DNA of 64,000 nt from CAZLDI01 sp964558415 (GTDB taxonomy: Bacteria; Chloroflexota; Dehalococcoidia; SM23-28-2; RBG-16-64-32), in NCBI GenBank assembly GCA_964558415.1, contig CAZLDI010000013.1:1-64000 (forward strand), given 5' to 3'. The translations under genes and the position numbers were made by a program. Each line of letters begins with the position of its first letter. Position 1 is the first letter of the stretch. Positions 31,560-40,976 of the stretch are shown here, in pieces. The notes beneath the pieces were generated by a model. It had not been told where the DNA came from. It did not search any database and saw only the letters and a list, made by a program, of their open reading frames with translations.

Positions 31560-32645
31560 TTGACAGCAGTTAACCCTGCAGACGTAAATACGCTTCTTGA
31601 AGCCGCGCAGGACCAGGTGCAGAAGAGCCGTCAGCGCGTCGAGAAGGGCATCGACATCCTGCTCGGCCGCGGCGTGCCGCCTGTCGGCGTCACGCCCAAG
31701 GACGTCATCTACTCACGCGGCACTCTCAGGCTCTATCACTATCGCCCGCTTACGGACGAGGTCTACCGGATTCCAGTTGTCTTTATCATGTCCCTCGTCA
31801 GCAAGCCGTGGATCCTGGACCTTACCTTCGGCCAGAGCTTCATCCAGTACATGCTCCAGCAGGGTTTCGATGTCTTCATGGTGGACTGGGGGATCCCCAG
31901 GCCGGAGGACAAAGGCCTGAAACTCGAAGACTACGTCCTGGACTTCATGCCCACCTGCTTTGAGGAAGTACAGAAGGCCACCGGCGAGAAAGAATACAGC
32001 ATACTGGGCTATTGCATGGGCGGGCAGCTATCCCTCATGTACGCCGGGACTAATCTTGACGCTCCGGTGGCCAACCTCGTCTGCGCGGCAACGCCTGTAG
32101 ATATGGAAGGCATGGGCCTGTTCCGCCACTTCACGAACCCGAAGTGGTTCGACGTCGACCGCCTTGTCGACACCATGGGCAACGTGCCCCCGGAGTTGAT
32201 GCTGCGATCCTTTGAGATGCTACGTCCCATGGACCGCTGGACAAGCTACCTCCGTCTCATTGACAACCTCTGGGACCCCGTCTTCGTTTACGGCTACCGC
32301 ATAATGTACAAGTGGACCAACGAGCAGATCCCCTTCCCCGGTGAGACCTACCGCCAGTACACCAAGGAGCTCATGTGGGAGAACAAACTCATGCGCGGCA
32401 CCCTGAGCGTCGGCGGCAAACCTGTGGACACCAGCTCCATCACCTGCCCCGTCCTGAACGTGATGGCGGAGCATGACCACATCGCACCCCACGCTGCCAC
32501 CAAGCCCCTGCTGGACATCGTCGGCAGCACCGATAAGGAAGACGTCCTCCTCAAGGGGGGTCACGTTAGCCTGGTGGCAGGGAAGAACGCCGCCGGCAGG
32601 TTGTGGCCCAAAGTCGCTGACTGGCTCGGCCAGCGCTCTGTCTAA
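31560..32645 (+). CDS. phaC: Class III poly(R)-hydroxyalkanoate synthase subunit PhaC
   Basis: A 361-residue polymerase that builds polyhydroxyalkanoate from (R)-3-hydroxyacyl-CoA. The lipase-like box is GYCMGGQLSL with catalytic Cys152 in place of Ser, Asp is in MAEHDHIAPH and His in LKGGHVSLVAG. The length and the PhaE-like neighbour support class III. The TTG start at 31560 has GGGAGG 9 bases upstream. Two further genes (SDR and CrtC/AttH-like) follow closely. Confidence 0.94.
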   Translation: MTAVNPADVNTLLEAAQDQVQKSRQRVEKGIDILLGRGVPPVGVTPKDVIYSRGTLRLYHYRPLTDEVYRIPVVFIMSLVSKPWILDLTFGQSFIQYMLQQGFDVFMVDWGIPRPEDKGLKLEDYVLDFMPTCFEEVQKATGEKEYSILGYCMGGQLSLMYAGTNLDAPVANLVCAATPVDMEGMGLFRHFTNPKWFDVDRLVDTMGNVPPELMLRSFEMLRPMDRWTSYLRLIDNLWDPVFVYGYRIMYKWTNEQIPFPGETYRQYTKELMWENKLMRGTLSVGGKPVDTSSITCPVLNVMAEHDHIAPHAATKPLLDIVGSTDKEDVLLKGGHVSLVAGKNAAGRLWPKVADWLGQRSV

Positions 32646-32654
32646 GGACAACAA

Positions 32655-33536
32655 GTGAGAATCGAAGGCCGCACCGCGATCATCACCGGCGCCTCCTCTG
32701 GCATCGGCCGCGCCACTGCGCGCGAGCTGACCACGCGCCGCGCGAACGTCGTGCTCGCTGCCCGCAGCCGCGAAAAACTGGAGGCGCTCGCGGAAGAGCT
32801 CGCGCCCACCCCCGGCAGGACTCTGGTCGTACCCACGGATGTGACCAATCGCCTGGACGTCGAGGCGCTCGTCCGCAGGACCGCGGAGGAGTTTGGCGCG
32901 ATCGACATCTTGATTAACAACGCGGGCATCGGACTCTTCGCCCCGATCGCGGAGGGCAATCTAGAGAACATGCAGCGGTTGTTTGACGTGAACTACTGGG
33001 GAGCGATCAACTGTATTCAGGCCGCGGTGCCGTACATGCAGTCGCAGCGCCGGGGACACATCGTCAACGTCGCCTCCATCGCCGGCAAAGTCGCGCCTCC
33101 CTACATGGGCACTTACGCCGCCACCAAGTTCGCGCTGATCGCCGCGGGAGACGCGCTGCGGTCGGAGTTGGCCGGCAGCCACATCGGTGTAAGCTCTGTC
33201 TGCCCGGGTCTGACTTCCACTTCCTTCATGGAGAACATGACGCAGGAGTTGGAAGTCCCGCAGCCCCCGCCTGTTGCACGGTTCGTGGACCCCAGAACCG
33301 TAGCCCGGCGGATCGTCCAGGCGATTCGCTGGGGCATCCGTGACGTCTATATCTCGCCTGAAGACGTCGCACTTGTGGGACTGAACGCGATCGCCCCGCA
33401 GCTCGTGGACTGGGGTATGCGCATGTTCTTTGCGCGAGCCCCGCGCCCGCTCCTTGACGATATCTCGATTCCGCGCGGCGAGAGAGCCTCTGAGCCCTCC
33501 GCGGCGGACGTAGAGCCGCCCTCAGAGACTGCATAG
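32655..33536 (+). CDS. Short-chain dehydrogenase/reductase
   Basis: A 293-residue SDR. NAD(P) binding uses TGASSGIGRATARELTTRRA; the catalytic residues are Asn of NNAG, Ser of NVASIAGK, and Tyr/Lys of YAATK. Its longer C terminus (about 60 extra residues) resembles SDRs of lipid metabolism. In this operon it could be a 3-oxoacyl-CoA reductase (PhaB role), but that is inferred only from position. The start is GTG 32655, 9 bases after phaC. Confidence 0.85.
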   Translation: MRIEGRTAIITGASSGIGRATARELTTRRANVVLAARSREKLEALAEELAPTPGRTLVVPTDVTNRLDVEALVRRTAEEFGAIDILINNAGIGLFAPIAEGNLENMQRLFDVNYWGAINCIQAAVPYMQSQRRGHIVNVASIAGKVAPPYMGTYAATKFALIAAGDALRSELAGSHIGVSSVCPGLTSTSFMENMTQELEVPQPPPVARFVDPRTVARRIVQAIRWGIRDVYISPEDVALVGLNAIAPQLVDWGMRMFFARAPRPLLDDISIPRGERASEPSAADVEPPSETA

Positions 33537-33546
33537 GGCGGACTGA

Positions 33547-34665
33547 GTGCCCCAGCCGTTCGACGACTACCCCATCCACCAGACGGCTGAACCCCTGGCG
33601 CACCGCGGTGGCGGCGAGCGCAACTACTACGACCGCTACTTCTTCAACGGCTACACGCGGGATGGCTCGCTCTACTTCGGCGCCGCACTCGGTCTCTACC
33701 CCAACCGGCGCGTCATGGACGCCTCCTTCTCGGTCCTGCATGACGGTGAGCAACACTCTCTGCGCACCTCGCGCCTCGCCACGGCCGCGGATTCGGCCGA
33801 TACTCACGTGGGGCCAATCCGTGTTGACGTAGAGGAGCCCCTGCGCCGTCTGCGCGTTCGCGTGGACTCCGTCGAGCACGGCTTCTCCGCCGATCTGACT
33901 TTCACCGCCCGCACACCGGCCCTGGAGGAGCCCCGCTTTCAACGCTATTTCGAGGGTCGCGTTTTCATGGACCTCACGCGCCTGACGCAGTGGGGGACCT
34001 GGCAAGGGCACGTCGAAGCGGGAGGCGTCCGCCATGAGATTTCCCCGGAATCTCACTGGGGTTGCCGTGACCGCTCTTGGGGCATCCGCCCGGTCGGGGA
34101 GCGCGAGACCGGCGCACCGGGACCTGCGCCGCAGTTCTTCTGGCTCTGGGCGCCCATTCACTTCGACACCTTCTGTACGCATTTTGATGTCAACGAAGAG
34201 GCCGACGGGCGACGCTGGCACGCCAGCGGGTTCCGCTTGCCACTCCTGACACTCGACGCCAATGCCGGCTCGCAGGATGGGATCGAACCCATGGAGGGCG
34301 TCGCCCACGCGGTTCGCTGGGAGCCCGGGACCCGCCGCTCCAAGGGCGCTACAATCACTCTGACTCCCCGCTCCGGCGAAGCCCTTACCATCGCGCTCGA
34401 GCCCCTGCTGACATTTCCGATGACCGGGCTCGGTTACATGCACCCCGAGTGGGGGCACGGAATGTGGAAGGGCGAGCTGGCGACAACGGCTGAGCACGTC
34501 AAACCCGCCGATTTCGCGCCGGTTGACCCGCGCTCCCTGCACATACAGCAGGTCTGCCGCGCGCGGCTCGGCAAGCACGAAGGTATCGGCGTCTTGGAGC
34601 AGCTTGTGATCGGCCCGCACCACCCGTCGGGCTTCCGCCAGTTCCTGGACGGCGCCCCCGGCTAA
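33547..34665 (+). CDS. CrtC/AttH-like lipocalin-fold protein in PHA operon
   Basis: A 372-residue protein starting at GTG 33547. It has no signal peptide and few hydrophobic stretches, with many aromatic beta-like segments (NYYDRYFFNGYTRDGSLYFG, RDRSWGIRPVGE, QFFWLWAPIHFD). The WG-x-RDRSWG-x-RP pattern occurs in CrtC/AttH-like double-lipocalin proteins often encoded near PHA and fatty-acid genes in actinobacteria and Chloroflexota. The function is unknown; binding or hydrating a lipid is a guess. It converges on the large protease gene. Confidence 0.6.
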   Translation: MPQPFDDYPIHQTAEPLAHRGGGERNYYDRYFFNGYTRDGSLYFGAALGLYPNRRVMDASFSVLHDGEQHSLRTSRLATAADSADTHVGPIRVDVEEPLRRLRVRVDSVEHGFSADLTFTARTPALEEPRFQRYFEGRVFMDLTRLTQWGTWQGHVEAGGVRHEISPESHWGCRDRSWGIRPVGERETGAPGPAPQFFWLWAPIHFDTFCTHFDVNEEADGRRWHASGFRLPLLTLDANAGSQDGIEPMEGVAHAVRWEPGTRRSKGATITLTPRSGEALTIALEPLLTFPMTGLGYMHPEWGHGMWKGELATTAEHVKPADFAPVDPRSLHIQQVCRARLGKHEGIGVLEQLVIGPHHPSGFRQFLDGAPG

Positions 34666-34695
34666 GCGCTATACGCCGGACGCTAACCTGCTCCG

Positions 34696-37600
34696 CTATT
34701 TGATCGTGTACTGAAAGACGCCGCTGTCCGGCATTCGGTCCGCGAAGCCTATCTGCGGCTCGCCACCAACGCCTGCCTGCGTCTGAGCCGACCACTTCAC
34801 GAGATCCCCCTTACGGATCCCCAGCGCCGACAGGCTAACGGCGAACCGGACCTCGTTGCCTGCTACGGTCACCACAGTGCCGGCCGGTCCGGTGACGTTT
34901 CCGCGGTCGTACTTTAACTGCTTCTGCTGACCCTTCTTACCCAGCGTCAGGTCTACGCGGTACTGGAACTCGTCCGTGATCGACCCATAGACGCGAACCG
35001 CGATCGTCAGTGTCGTTGCATCGTTCGAGATTGCGCAGCCGGAGAAGTCTCCGTCCGCGTCCACCGCATCTCGCGGGTCGCAGACGAAGTTCGTGAGGTC
35101 CACGCCTATCTTGCCGGCGGAATCGGTGATCTTCATCGTCGCCTGGAGCGGCAGGCTGGACCCGTCGAACGGATGCGTGACCGTAAACGTTGCGGTCCCA
35201 TCACCGTCGACGCTCACCGGCACGCTGGCGACGTCAACCGGCGCCAGCCGCCCGCTGATGTACGTGCCGTCGCTGAAGTCCCACACGAAGAAGACCGGCT
35301 CGGTCAGCTCGTCGAAACCGTACACCTTACCCACGAAACTGGTTGGCGTTCCGGGCTGTACGACGACGTCGGCGCCGGCGTCAACGCGGATAGCCCCCAT
35401 GTGCGCGCCCTTACCCGTACCGTCCGCCACGTTGCCGTGTCGGTCCACAACCTGTACCACAATCTCGTCATCCGTCTGCACGTTCGGTATATTCACGCTA
35501 AAGCGCCCGCCCGTCGGCAGCGGTTCGGGGAACACCAGGGGAATCGGGATGATCACTCCGCCTGTGTAGTGCAGGACAAGGATCTGCGCGATCCCGCTCA
35601 AGTCCCGCGCCTCGACGAACAGGTTCACCGTCGTCCCGCCCTCCGTGTGCAGGTCAACTGCGTCAATGACCGGCGGGTCGAAGTCCGTGGACGGCGAGCG
35701 CAGCAACTCTACCGTCATGGCCGTGTGCAAGCGCTCGGTTCCGGTCACTACGGGCGCCGCGCCGCTAGTGCAGCGGAACTGCCCCGGCACCACTACTAGC
35801 GTCTGCTGAAGGCCTGTCGCCGTGTCCAGGTTAGTGTGCGTGGCGGGCTGAGACGGCCACCAGGAGGGCAGACAAGTCTGCTCCTCCGCCCCGCCGACGA
35901 TCCATTCGTTCGTCGGGCTCGCGATCAACGGGTGAAAGAAAGTCTCGTCGACATAACTCCCAGTCTTAAGGAGGACGCCGTGAATGGGATCGCCTCCGCT
36001 GGGCTGTGGGAGGCCCACCCTCGGCTGCACCGCCCGCCCAGCGGTTGCCTGCACATTCTTGAAGTCGCCGTCTGCAAGGTAGAAGTTCCCCGTTGCGGCC
36101 AGGGACAGCACGTGCGACGAAGGGAAAGTCGCAGCCCCGTCTTGGACGGTCAGTTGCAGGTTGGCGCCGCCCTCCTCAATCGCCGCGGCGCTGATCGTCA
36201 CCGGTGTCAGCACCCGATACATGGGCAACCCGTAGAAGGTGGCGGTGATTGAGGATTTCTCGTCATAGACGGTGGGGGCGGCGGTCGCAGTGATGTACTC
36301 AAGTTTCGCGCCGGTCAGTGCCTCTCCGGCCGCAACGTCTCCCGCCATCAGCCGCTCGGAGAACATGGCGAGCAGTAATTCCGTTCCACCTAGCCACTCG
36401 GTCTGGCCCAGACCGTAACCGGTGGGGGCGACATAGATCGCGCGTTGTATGGCCGAGACCGCTTGCGGTAGGTCCAGCGGCGCGTTGATGCCAGCAGCCA
36501 GGTCGCCGGCCTCGCTCTGCGCGTCCGGAACGCTGAGCCCGGAGTGGCAGCCCATGGAGAACACCACGCGGTGTTTCAGCGCCGGTGCGCCGCCGGCGGT
36601 CGCCTCGGCCACCTGGCTGCTGGTCAATATGTCGTTCGTGTTGCTGTTAAAACCGCCGCTCGACAGCGCCGAGACGTGGCTGAAATGAGCGTTCACCGCC
36701 AGCACGTCCGCCGGCGCGTCGCAGCCGGCGCCGGTACCCAGTAGTTCGCAGGCCAGCTGGGCCGCGGTCCAGTCGTCGTTGATCAGTGTGGTGGTATCCA
36801 GTTTCGATCCCAGGTTGTCCGCCATCACCTGAGAGCCGTCGCTGAAGAAATCGTAACCGGAGACGAACGCCGTCACTGGGTTCAGCACCCCGCCGCTGCC
36901 GAAGTAGGCGGCGATCTGGCCACGTATTTCGTCCGGCGTTTCCACCAACCTCGCGACCGCGAGGTCAGGGACGTACAGCTCTCGACCCTGCCACGGAGAC
37001 GGCTCGCTGTCCACATAGTAATCATCCGTCAGGTTGTAGCCCTCGTAGATGCTCCAGAACAGCGGCGAGCCCGGCTTCAGGAAGGAGTCCATCGCGTAGT
37101 CGCGCTCGTTGCTGCTTACCGTCTCGTCTGGCACCCGGCGGAAGGGAATGACGTTGTCGCTGCCTGCGAACACGGTGTACAGGACGTCCGGCGTCAGGTG
37201 GCTCTGCACGATACTCTTGATCTGCGCCGCAACGCCGTTGGCGGCGTCCACGCTGCACGGGCTGACGTCCATCTGGTCAAAGATCCCGGGCGGCAGCGAA
37301 ACGACGTCCGCCTTGACCGTCGGGTGTTGCGCGAGCGCGCTCAGGTCGCCCGCAAACGCCGTCCAGGCTGCGTCGTCCATGTCGTAAATCGCGCGCAGGC
37401 GCTCGGCCTGCGTGAAGATCTTCGTTTGCGCTGGCTCGTCCGCCTCGGTACCCGGATCGTCGTAATCGTGAAGCACCACAGTCGCCGCCGGTCCTCCGCT
37501 GACCAGCGCTGTTCCGGTGCAGACCTCCGACCCCAGCAGCGCCACCGGGTCTATCGGGACGGACGCCTCTATCTGAAGGCGATACGGCTCAATGCTGCGC

Positions 37601-39483
37601 GCGCCGTTGGGACCGAACACCACGATGTAGAACTTCGTTCCAGCCAGGTCCGCCACCGCCATGGCGGTCTCGTCGTCCAGCCCTCGAGTTGCTGAGAACC
37701 CCACCAAGCTGCCCTCGCCGATAGCGCCCAGGCCGAGTTCTGCCAGGGTGATGTCGGTAGCGCCGATCTGAGCGCCCTCGAGCCCGGTAAACGCCTGATC
37801 GGCCAGCGGGAACGTGTCAAACGTGAGCGCGCTGCGGCTGTACGCGCTGCGACTGAACGAGCTTCTGCTGTACGCGGTGCGGCTGAATGCGGTGCGGCTG
37901 AATGCGCTGCGGCTGTAGGCGCTGCGGCTGTAGGCCGCCGTCTCGAAGGCAACCTGCCCCGCGTCGCTCCGGCTATAGGCGGCGCTCTGCTGCCCGGGCT
38001 GGTCACTGATAATCGCCAGGTCATAATCAGCGGGTAATCCCGTCAGCGTAACGAGTAGTTGCGTGTTGGGGCGGCCGCTCGGCAGGAGAGCCTCGTAGAC
38101 GTCGATATCTCCCTCCGATTGGATGTGGGAGAGGTAGCTGGCGCCTGAAGCCAGCCCCGGCGCGCCCGCGATGGCGTTGTTCGGCTCGCGCCGCTGCAGG
38201 TCATTCGCGACAAGCGATACCACGAAGCCGTCTGATAGCGAGCCACCGTCGTTGTCCTGAACGTTTACGCTGCCGTCGATGGTGCTTCCGGCCGCGCCGG
38301 ACGGTGTGACCGTTCCGGTGACGATGCCACTCGCCAGCGCCGGCGACCTGTCCTCCTGGACCGTCGCTGCCGACGCCCCCGGAAGTGACCACGAGGCCGT
38401 GTGCGTGTCCGTCCAACCCGGGTCCAGAAAACGCGCGAAGAGCGGCGCCTGCAGTCCGGGTATCGCCTCGACGTTGAGGGCGTTGATCGGCGGCGCGGCG
38501 TTCTCCGGGTCCGTCGCCGGAACAAGGTCTCCATCAACGGCGATGCCGCCGGCAAGGACAGTTCGTGAGTCGCCGAACGTATCGGTCACCTTTAACGACG
38601 CCGCGTAAACGCCTTCGTCCGGGAAGATGAACAGCGGGTTCTGTGCGTTGAAGACCTCCCCGTCGATAGTCCATTCCCAGGAGACGATGTGGTCGCCCGG
38701 GTCTGGGTCGTAAGACAGGTCCTGGAACTCCACCAGGTCGCCTTCGAACAGTTGCGGCGGCGCGTACGTGAACTTCGCGACCGGCGGCGTGTTGACGTTG
38801 TCAAAGTAGCACCACGTCCCGTGCGCCTGGTCCTTTGTCCCGCCGCAGGTGTAACTGAGCGTAACGTTGCCCACAGGGATGTTGCTAACCAGCACCAGGA
38901 CCCAGCCAGTGTCCAGATACTGGCCGCGGCTGCCCACGTCAATGCTGAACTGGCAGGGGATGGTTGTGCATTGGCGCGTGGCGCCATCCGGCATGCTCAC
39001 GACGATCGGACTGGCGAGAGTGCCGACCGATGACGGCCCGCTCTTCAGGTCGAACTTGAAGATATCGTTGTCGCGGTGTTCCCAGGAGAACACCCGGAAG
39101 GCGAAGCGGAGCACACTCCCGTCTGAAGCGAACGTCTGCCGCACCGTGTTGTTCCCCTTGTTCTGGCTCTCCGCCACTCGCTTGGGCGTACCCTCTCGCA
39201 ACATGAGGCTGCCCTTGAACGGGACAACGGACACGTTTCCCATGTCTGCGTAGGTCGGGAAGTCGGCCGGGCCCTCCGCATCCGCCACCGAGATGGGGTC
39301 CACCACTGGATTGACGATCGTCCAGTCCTTGGGCGCACCCCCTAGGATGCCGTCTTCGAATCCGGGGTTGAGCAGGCCGGGCGGCGCCGCGGACGCCGGC
39401 TGGTCTCGCAGCGAGATAAGGCACGTCAGCGCCACCAGGGCGATCGCCGCTATCAGCGTCGCCGGTCGTCGAGCGATTGTCAT
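34696..39483 (-). CDS. Giant secreted C25 (gingipain)-like cysteine protease with PKD domain
   Basis: A 1595-residue exported protein. The signal peptide is ARRPATLIAAIALVALTC, and the start ATG 39483 has AGGGGGG upstream. A PKD-type domain (VAKFTYAPP, then DLSYDPDPGDHIVSWEW) precedes a low-complexity YSRSA repeat. A peptidase C25-like domain follows, with candidate His933/His936 in NAHFSHVSAL and Cys979 in SMGCHSGLS, the same order as the gingipain catalytic pair. The C-terminal 500 residues are beta-rich domains of unknown family. It would cleave proteins outside the cell. No secretion-tail signature was found. Confidence 0.8.
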   Translation of the reverse strand: MTIARRPATLIAAIALVALTCLISLRDQPASAAPPGLLNPGFEDGILGGAPKDWTIVNPVVDPISVADAEGPADFPTYADMGNVSVVPFKGSLMLREGTPKRVAESQNKGNNTVRQTFASDGSVLRFAFRVFSWEHRDNDIFKFDLKSGPSSVGTLASPIVVSMPDGATRQCTTIPCQFSIDVGSRGQYLDTGWVLVLVSNIPVGNVTLSYTCGGTKDQAHGTWCYFDNVNTPPVAKFTYAPPQLFEGDLVEFQDLSYDPDPGDHIVSWEWTIDGEVFNAQNPLFIFPDEGVYAASLKVTDTFGDSRTVLAGGIAVDGDLVPATDPENAAPPINALNVEAIPGLQAPLFARFLDPGWTDTHTASWSLPGASAATVQEDRSPALASGIVTGTVTPSGAAGSTIDGSVNVQDNDGGSLSDGFVVSLVANDLQRREPNNAIAGAPGLASGASYLSHIQSEGDIDVYEALLPSGRPNTQLLVTLTGLPADYDLAIISDQPGQQSAAYSRSDAGQVAFETAAYSRSAYSRSAFSRTAFSRTAYSRSSFSRSAYSRSALTFDTFPLADQAFTGLEGAQIGATDITLAELGLGAIGEGSLVGFSATRGLDDETAMAVADLAGTKFYIVVFGPNGARSIEPYRLQIEASVPIDPVALLGSEVCTGTALVSGGPAATVVLHDYDDPGTEADEPAQTKIFTQAERLRAIYDMDDAAWTAFAGDLSALAQHPTVKADVVSLPPGIFDQMDVSPCSVDAANGVAAQIKSIVQSHLTPDVLYTVFAGSDNVIPFRRVPDETVSSNERDYAMDSFLKPGSPLFWSIYEGYNLTDDYYVDSEPSPWQGRELYVPDLAVARLVETPDEIRGQIAAYFGSGGVLNPVTAFVSGYDFFSDGSQVMADNLGSKLDTTTLINDDWTAAQLACELLGTGAGCDAPADVLAVNAHFSHVSALSSGGFNSNTNDILTSSQVAEATAGGAPALKHRVVFSMGCHSGLSVPDAQSEAGDLAAGINAPLDLPQAVSAIQRAIYVAPTGYGLGQTEWLGGTELLLAMFSERLMAGDVAAGEALTGAKLEYITATAAPTVYDEKSSITATFYGLPMYRVLTPVTISAAAIEEGGANLQLTVQDGAATFPSSHVLSLAATGNFYLADGDFKNVQATAGRAVQPRVGLPQPSGGDPIHGVLLKTGSYVDETFFHPLIASPTNEWIVGGAEEQTCLPSWWPSQPATHTNLDTATGLQQTLVVVPGQFRCTSGAAPVVTGTERLHTAMTVELLRSPSTDFDPPVIDAVDLHTEGGTTVNLFVEARDLSGIAQILVLHYTGGVIIPIPLVFPEPLPTGGRFSVNIPNVQTDDEIVVQVVDRHGNVADGTGKGAHMGAIRVDAGADVVVQPGTPTSFVGKVYGFDELTEPVFFVWDFSDGTYISGRLAPVDVASVPVSVDGDGTATFTVTHPFDGSSLPLQATMKITDSAGKIGVDLTNFVCDPRDAVDADGDFSGCAISNDATTLTIAVRVYGSITDEFQYRVDLTLGKKGQQKQLKYDRGNVTGPAGTVVTVAGNEVRFAVSLSALGIRKGDLVKWSAQTQAGVGGEPQIGFADRMPDSGVFQYTIK
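37829..37933. repeat. 15-bp tandem repeats encoding YSRSA/FSRTA pentapeptides
   Basis: Seven near-identical 15-base units, one per pentapeptide, encode (Y/F)SR(S/T)(A/S) inside the C25-like protease. A separated AAYSRSD unit lies about 30 bases beyond. The array sits between the early beta domains and the protease region, so it probably forms a flexible or interaction-prone linker. Confidence 0.88.
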
Positions 39484-39550
39484 TGCACCCCCCTGCATAG
39501 CTATCCCGCGTCGAACACTAATGGTGGCAGGGGACGCCATATGCCGTCAA

Positions 39551-39564
39551 GTGACGCGCATCAC
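39551..39564. promoter_or_regulatory. Crp-type binding site candidate
   Basis: GTGA-CGCGCA-TCAC fits the GTGA-N6-TCAC core of Crp/Fnr sites. It lies 68 bases upstream of the C25-like protease start and 183 bases upstream of the histidine kinase start. The window encodes a Crp/Fnr regulator and several cyclases, so the site is plausible, but one such motif may arise by chance. Confidence 0.45.
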
Positions 39565-39746
39565 GAAATCGCGCTCAGACGCTGCGGGAGGCCGCACCCG
39601 GCTCTGCCATGGTGGAGACCGAGGGGCCTTCCACTCACCCCGAACGTCCACCAGCGCCGGTTTGGGGGAGCATTCCTGGTGGCGTCAAGCTTGTAGCACT
39701 CCAGCGGGTCCGCCTCGAGAACTTCCAACAGGCTAAACTGGGGCGT

Positions 39747-40976
39747 ATGGAGCCCTCCGCTTCGCGTCAGCTGCGCCCACCAGGCCGGACAAGTGAGCTC
39801 ATAACAAGGGCCCGCGCGATAGATCCACACGCAATCGATGTGCTGGTGGCGCTGGCTTTGACAGCTGCCGCACTGGCCACCGTGGTTGGCCGGATAGGCG
39901 ATGACAACGAATTCCGTGACATTGATTTCCTTGGTACAGCGTTGGTCTTGCTTCAGACATTGCCCCTCGCCGTGCGGCGAGTCGCTCCTCTTGGGGTGCT
40001 CGTCTTGATCAGTGGGGCCGTCGTGATTTACGCCGCGATGGGCTACGAGATGGTGCAAGCGGGGACGTTCAGCTCGCTCGTGGCTTTGTACGGAGCGGCG
40101 TCGCTGACCGACCCCCGAAGGGGTATCCTCGCCGCCGCGATAACGGCGGTTGCGCTCGCCACGTTTTTTGCCACGAGCCGCGACGATTTCAGCTCGGTTG
40201 ACATGTTTGTCACCTGCGGGACCTGGGCCATGGGCTGGTTCCTGGGCACATACCTCCGCGTACGTGGAGAGCAGGCGGAGGCGGCAGGCGAGCTTGCGGC
40301 ACGGCTCGAGCGTGACCAGGAGCTGCGAGCACGCGAGGCGGTGGCCGATGAGCGCGCGCGCATGGCGCGAGAGTTGCACGATATTGTGGGTCACGCCCTC
40401 AACCTTATCGTGATCCAGGCGGCAGGAGCGCAGCGTGTTTTCGAGTCCAAGCCGCAGGTCGCTCGCGATTCGCTCACCTCCATCGAATCAGCTGGGCGCG
40501 AGGCCTTGTCCGACATGGAGCGCATGCTCGGAGTTCTGCGTACTGCCGAAGTGGGTCGCCAGGCGTTGGGCCCGCAGCCCGGCCTCAAAGAGGTCGATAG
40601 CCTCGCCGCCCAGGTCTCGGAGGCAGGGTTGCCGGTGGAAGTTACAGTGGAGGGAAGCCGGCTGGACCTTCCGACGAGTGTGGAGTTGTCCGCGTATCGG
40701 ATCGTCCAGGAGGCCCTGACTAACTCCCTCAAGCACTCTGGAGCTTCGGGCGCCAGGGTGACAATACGGTACCGGCCCAACAGCCTCGAAGTTGAAGTCA
40801 CAGATGACGGCTGTGGCTCACCGGAGCAAAAGTTAAGCGACGGCGAACGCGGACGCGGCCTAATCGGGATGCGAGAGCGCGTGGCGCTCTTTGGAGGAGA
40901 ACTCAGCGTCGGCCCGACCCCGACAGGCGGATATCGGGTGCATGCACGGCTGCCAGTGAAGAGTGCCATGGGATGA
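39747..40976 (+). CDS. Sensor histidine kinase, NarL-type (HisKA_3)
   Basis: A 409-residue sensor with several N-terminal membrane helices (IDVLVALALTAAALATVVG, LPLAVRRVAPLGVLVLISG, YGAASLTDPRRGILAAAIT) and a HisKA_3 domain with phospho-acceptor His211 in ARELHDIVGHALNLI. The HATPase part has YRIVQEALTNSLKHSG and DDGCGSPEQ, then GLIGMRERVALFGG. There is little extracellular sequence, so the signal is probably in the membrane. The start is ATG 39747. Its TGA overlaps the regulator ATG, and it likely pairs with that regulator to control the MMPL exporter. Confidence 0.9.
   Translation: MEPSASRQLRPPGRTSELITRARAIDPHAIDVLVALALTAAALATVVGRIGDDNEFRDIDFLGTALVLLQTLPLAVRRVAPLGVLVLISGAVVIYAAMGYEMVQAGTFSSLVALYGAASLTDPRRGILAAAITAVALATFFATSRDDFSSVDMFVTCGTWAMGWFLGTYLRVRGEQAEAAGELAARLERDQELRAREAVADERARMARELHDIVGHALNLIVIQAAGAQRVFESKPQVARDSLTSIESAGREALSDMERMLGVLRTAEVGRQALGPQPGLKEVDSLAAQVSEAGLPVEVTVEGSRLDLPTSVELSAYRIVQEALTNSLKHSGASGARVTIRYRPNSLEVEVTDDGCGSPEQKLSDGERGRGLIGMRERVALFGGELSVGPTPTGGYRVHARLPVKSAMG

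Noticed and set aside
37829..37990. CRISPR-like array
   Set aside because: The repeats are 15 bases, contiguous, in frame with a coding gene and without spacers; no cas genes anywhere in the window.
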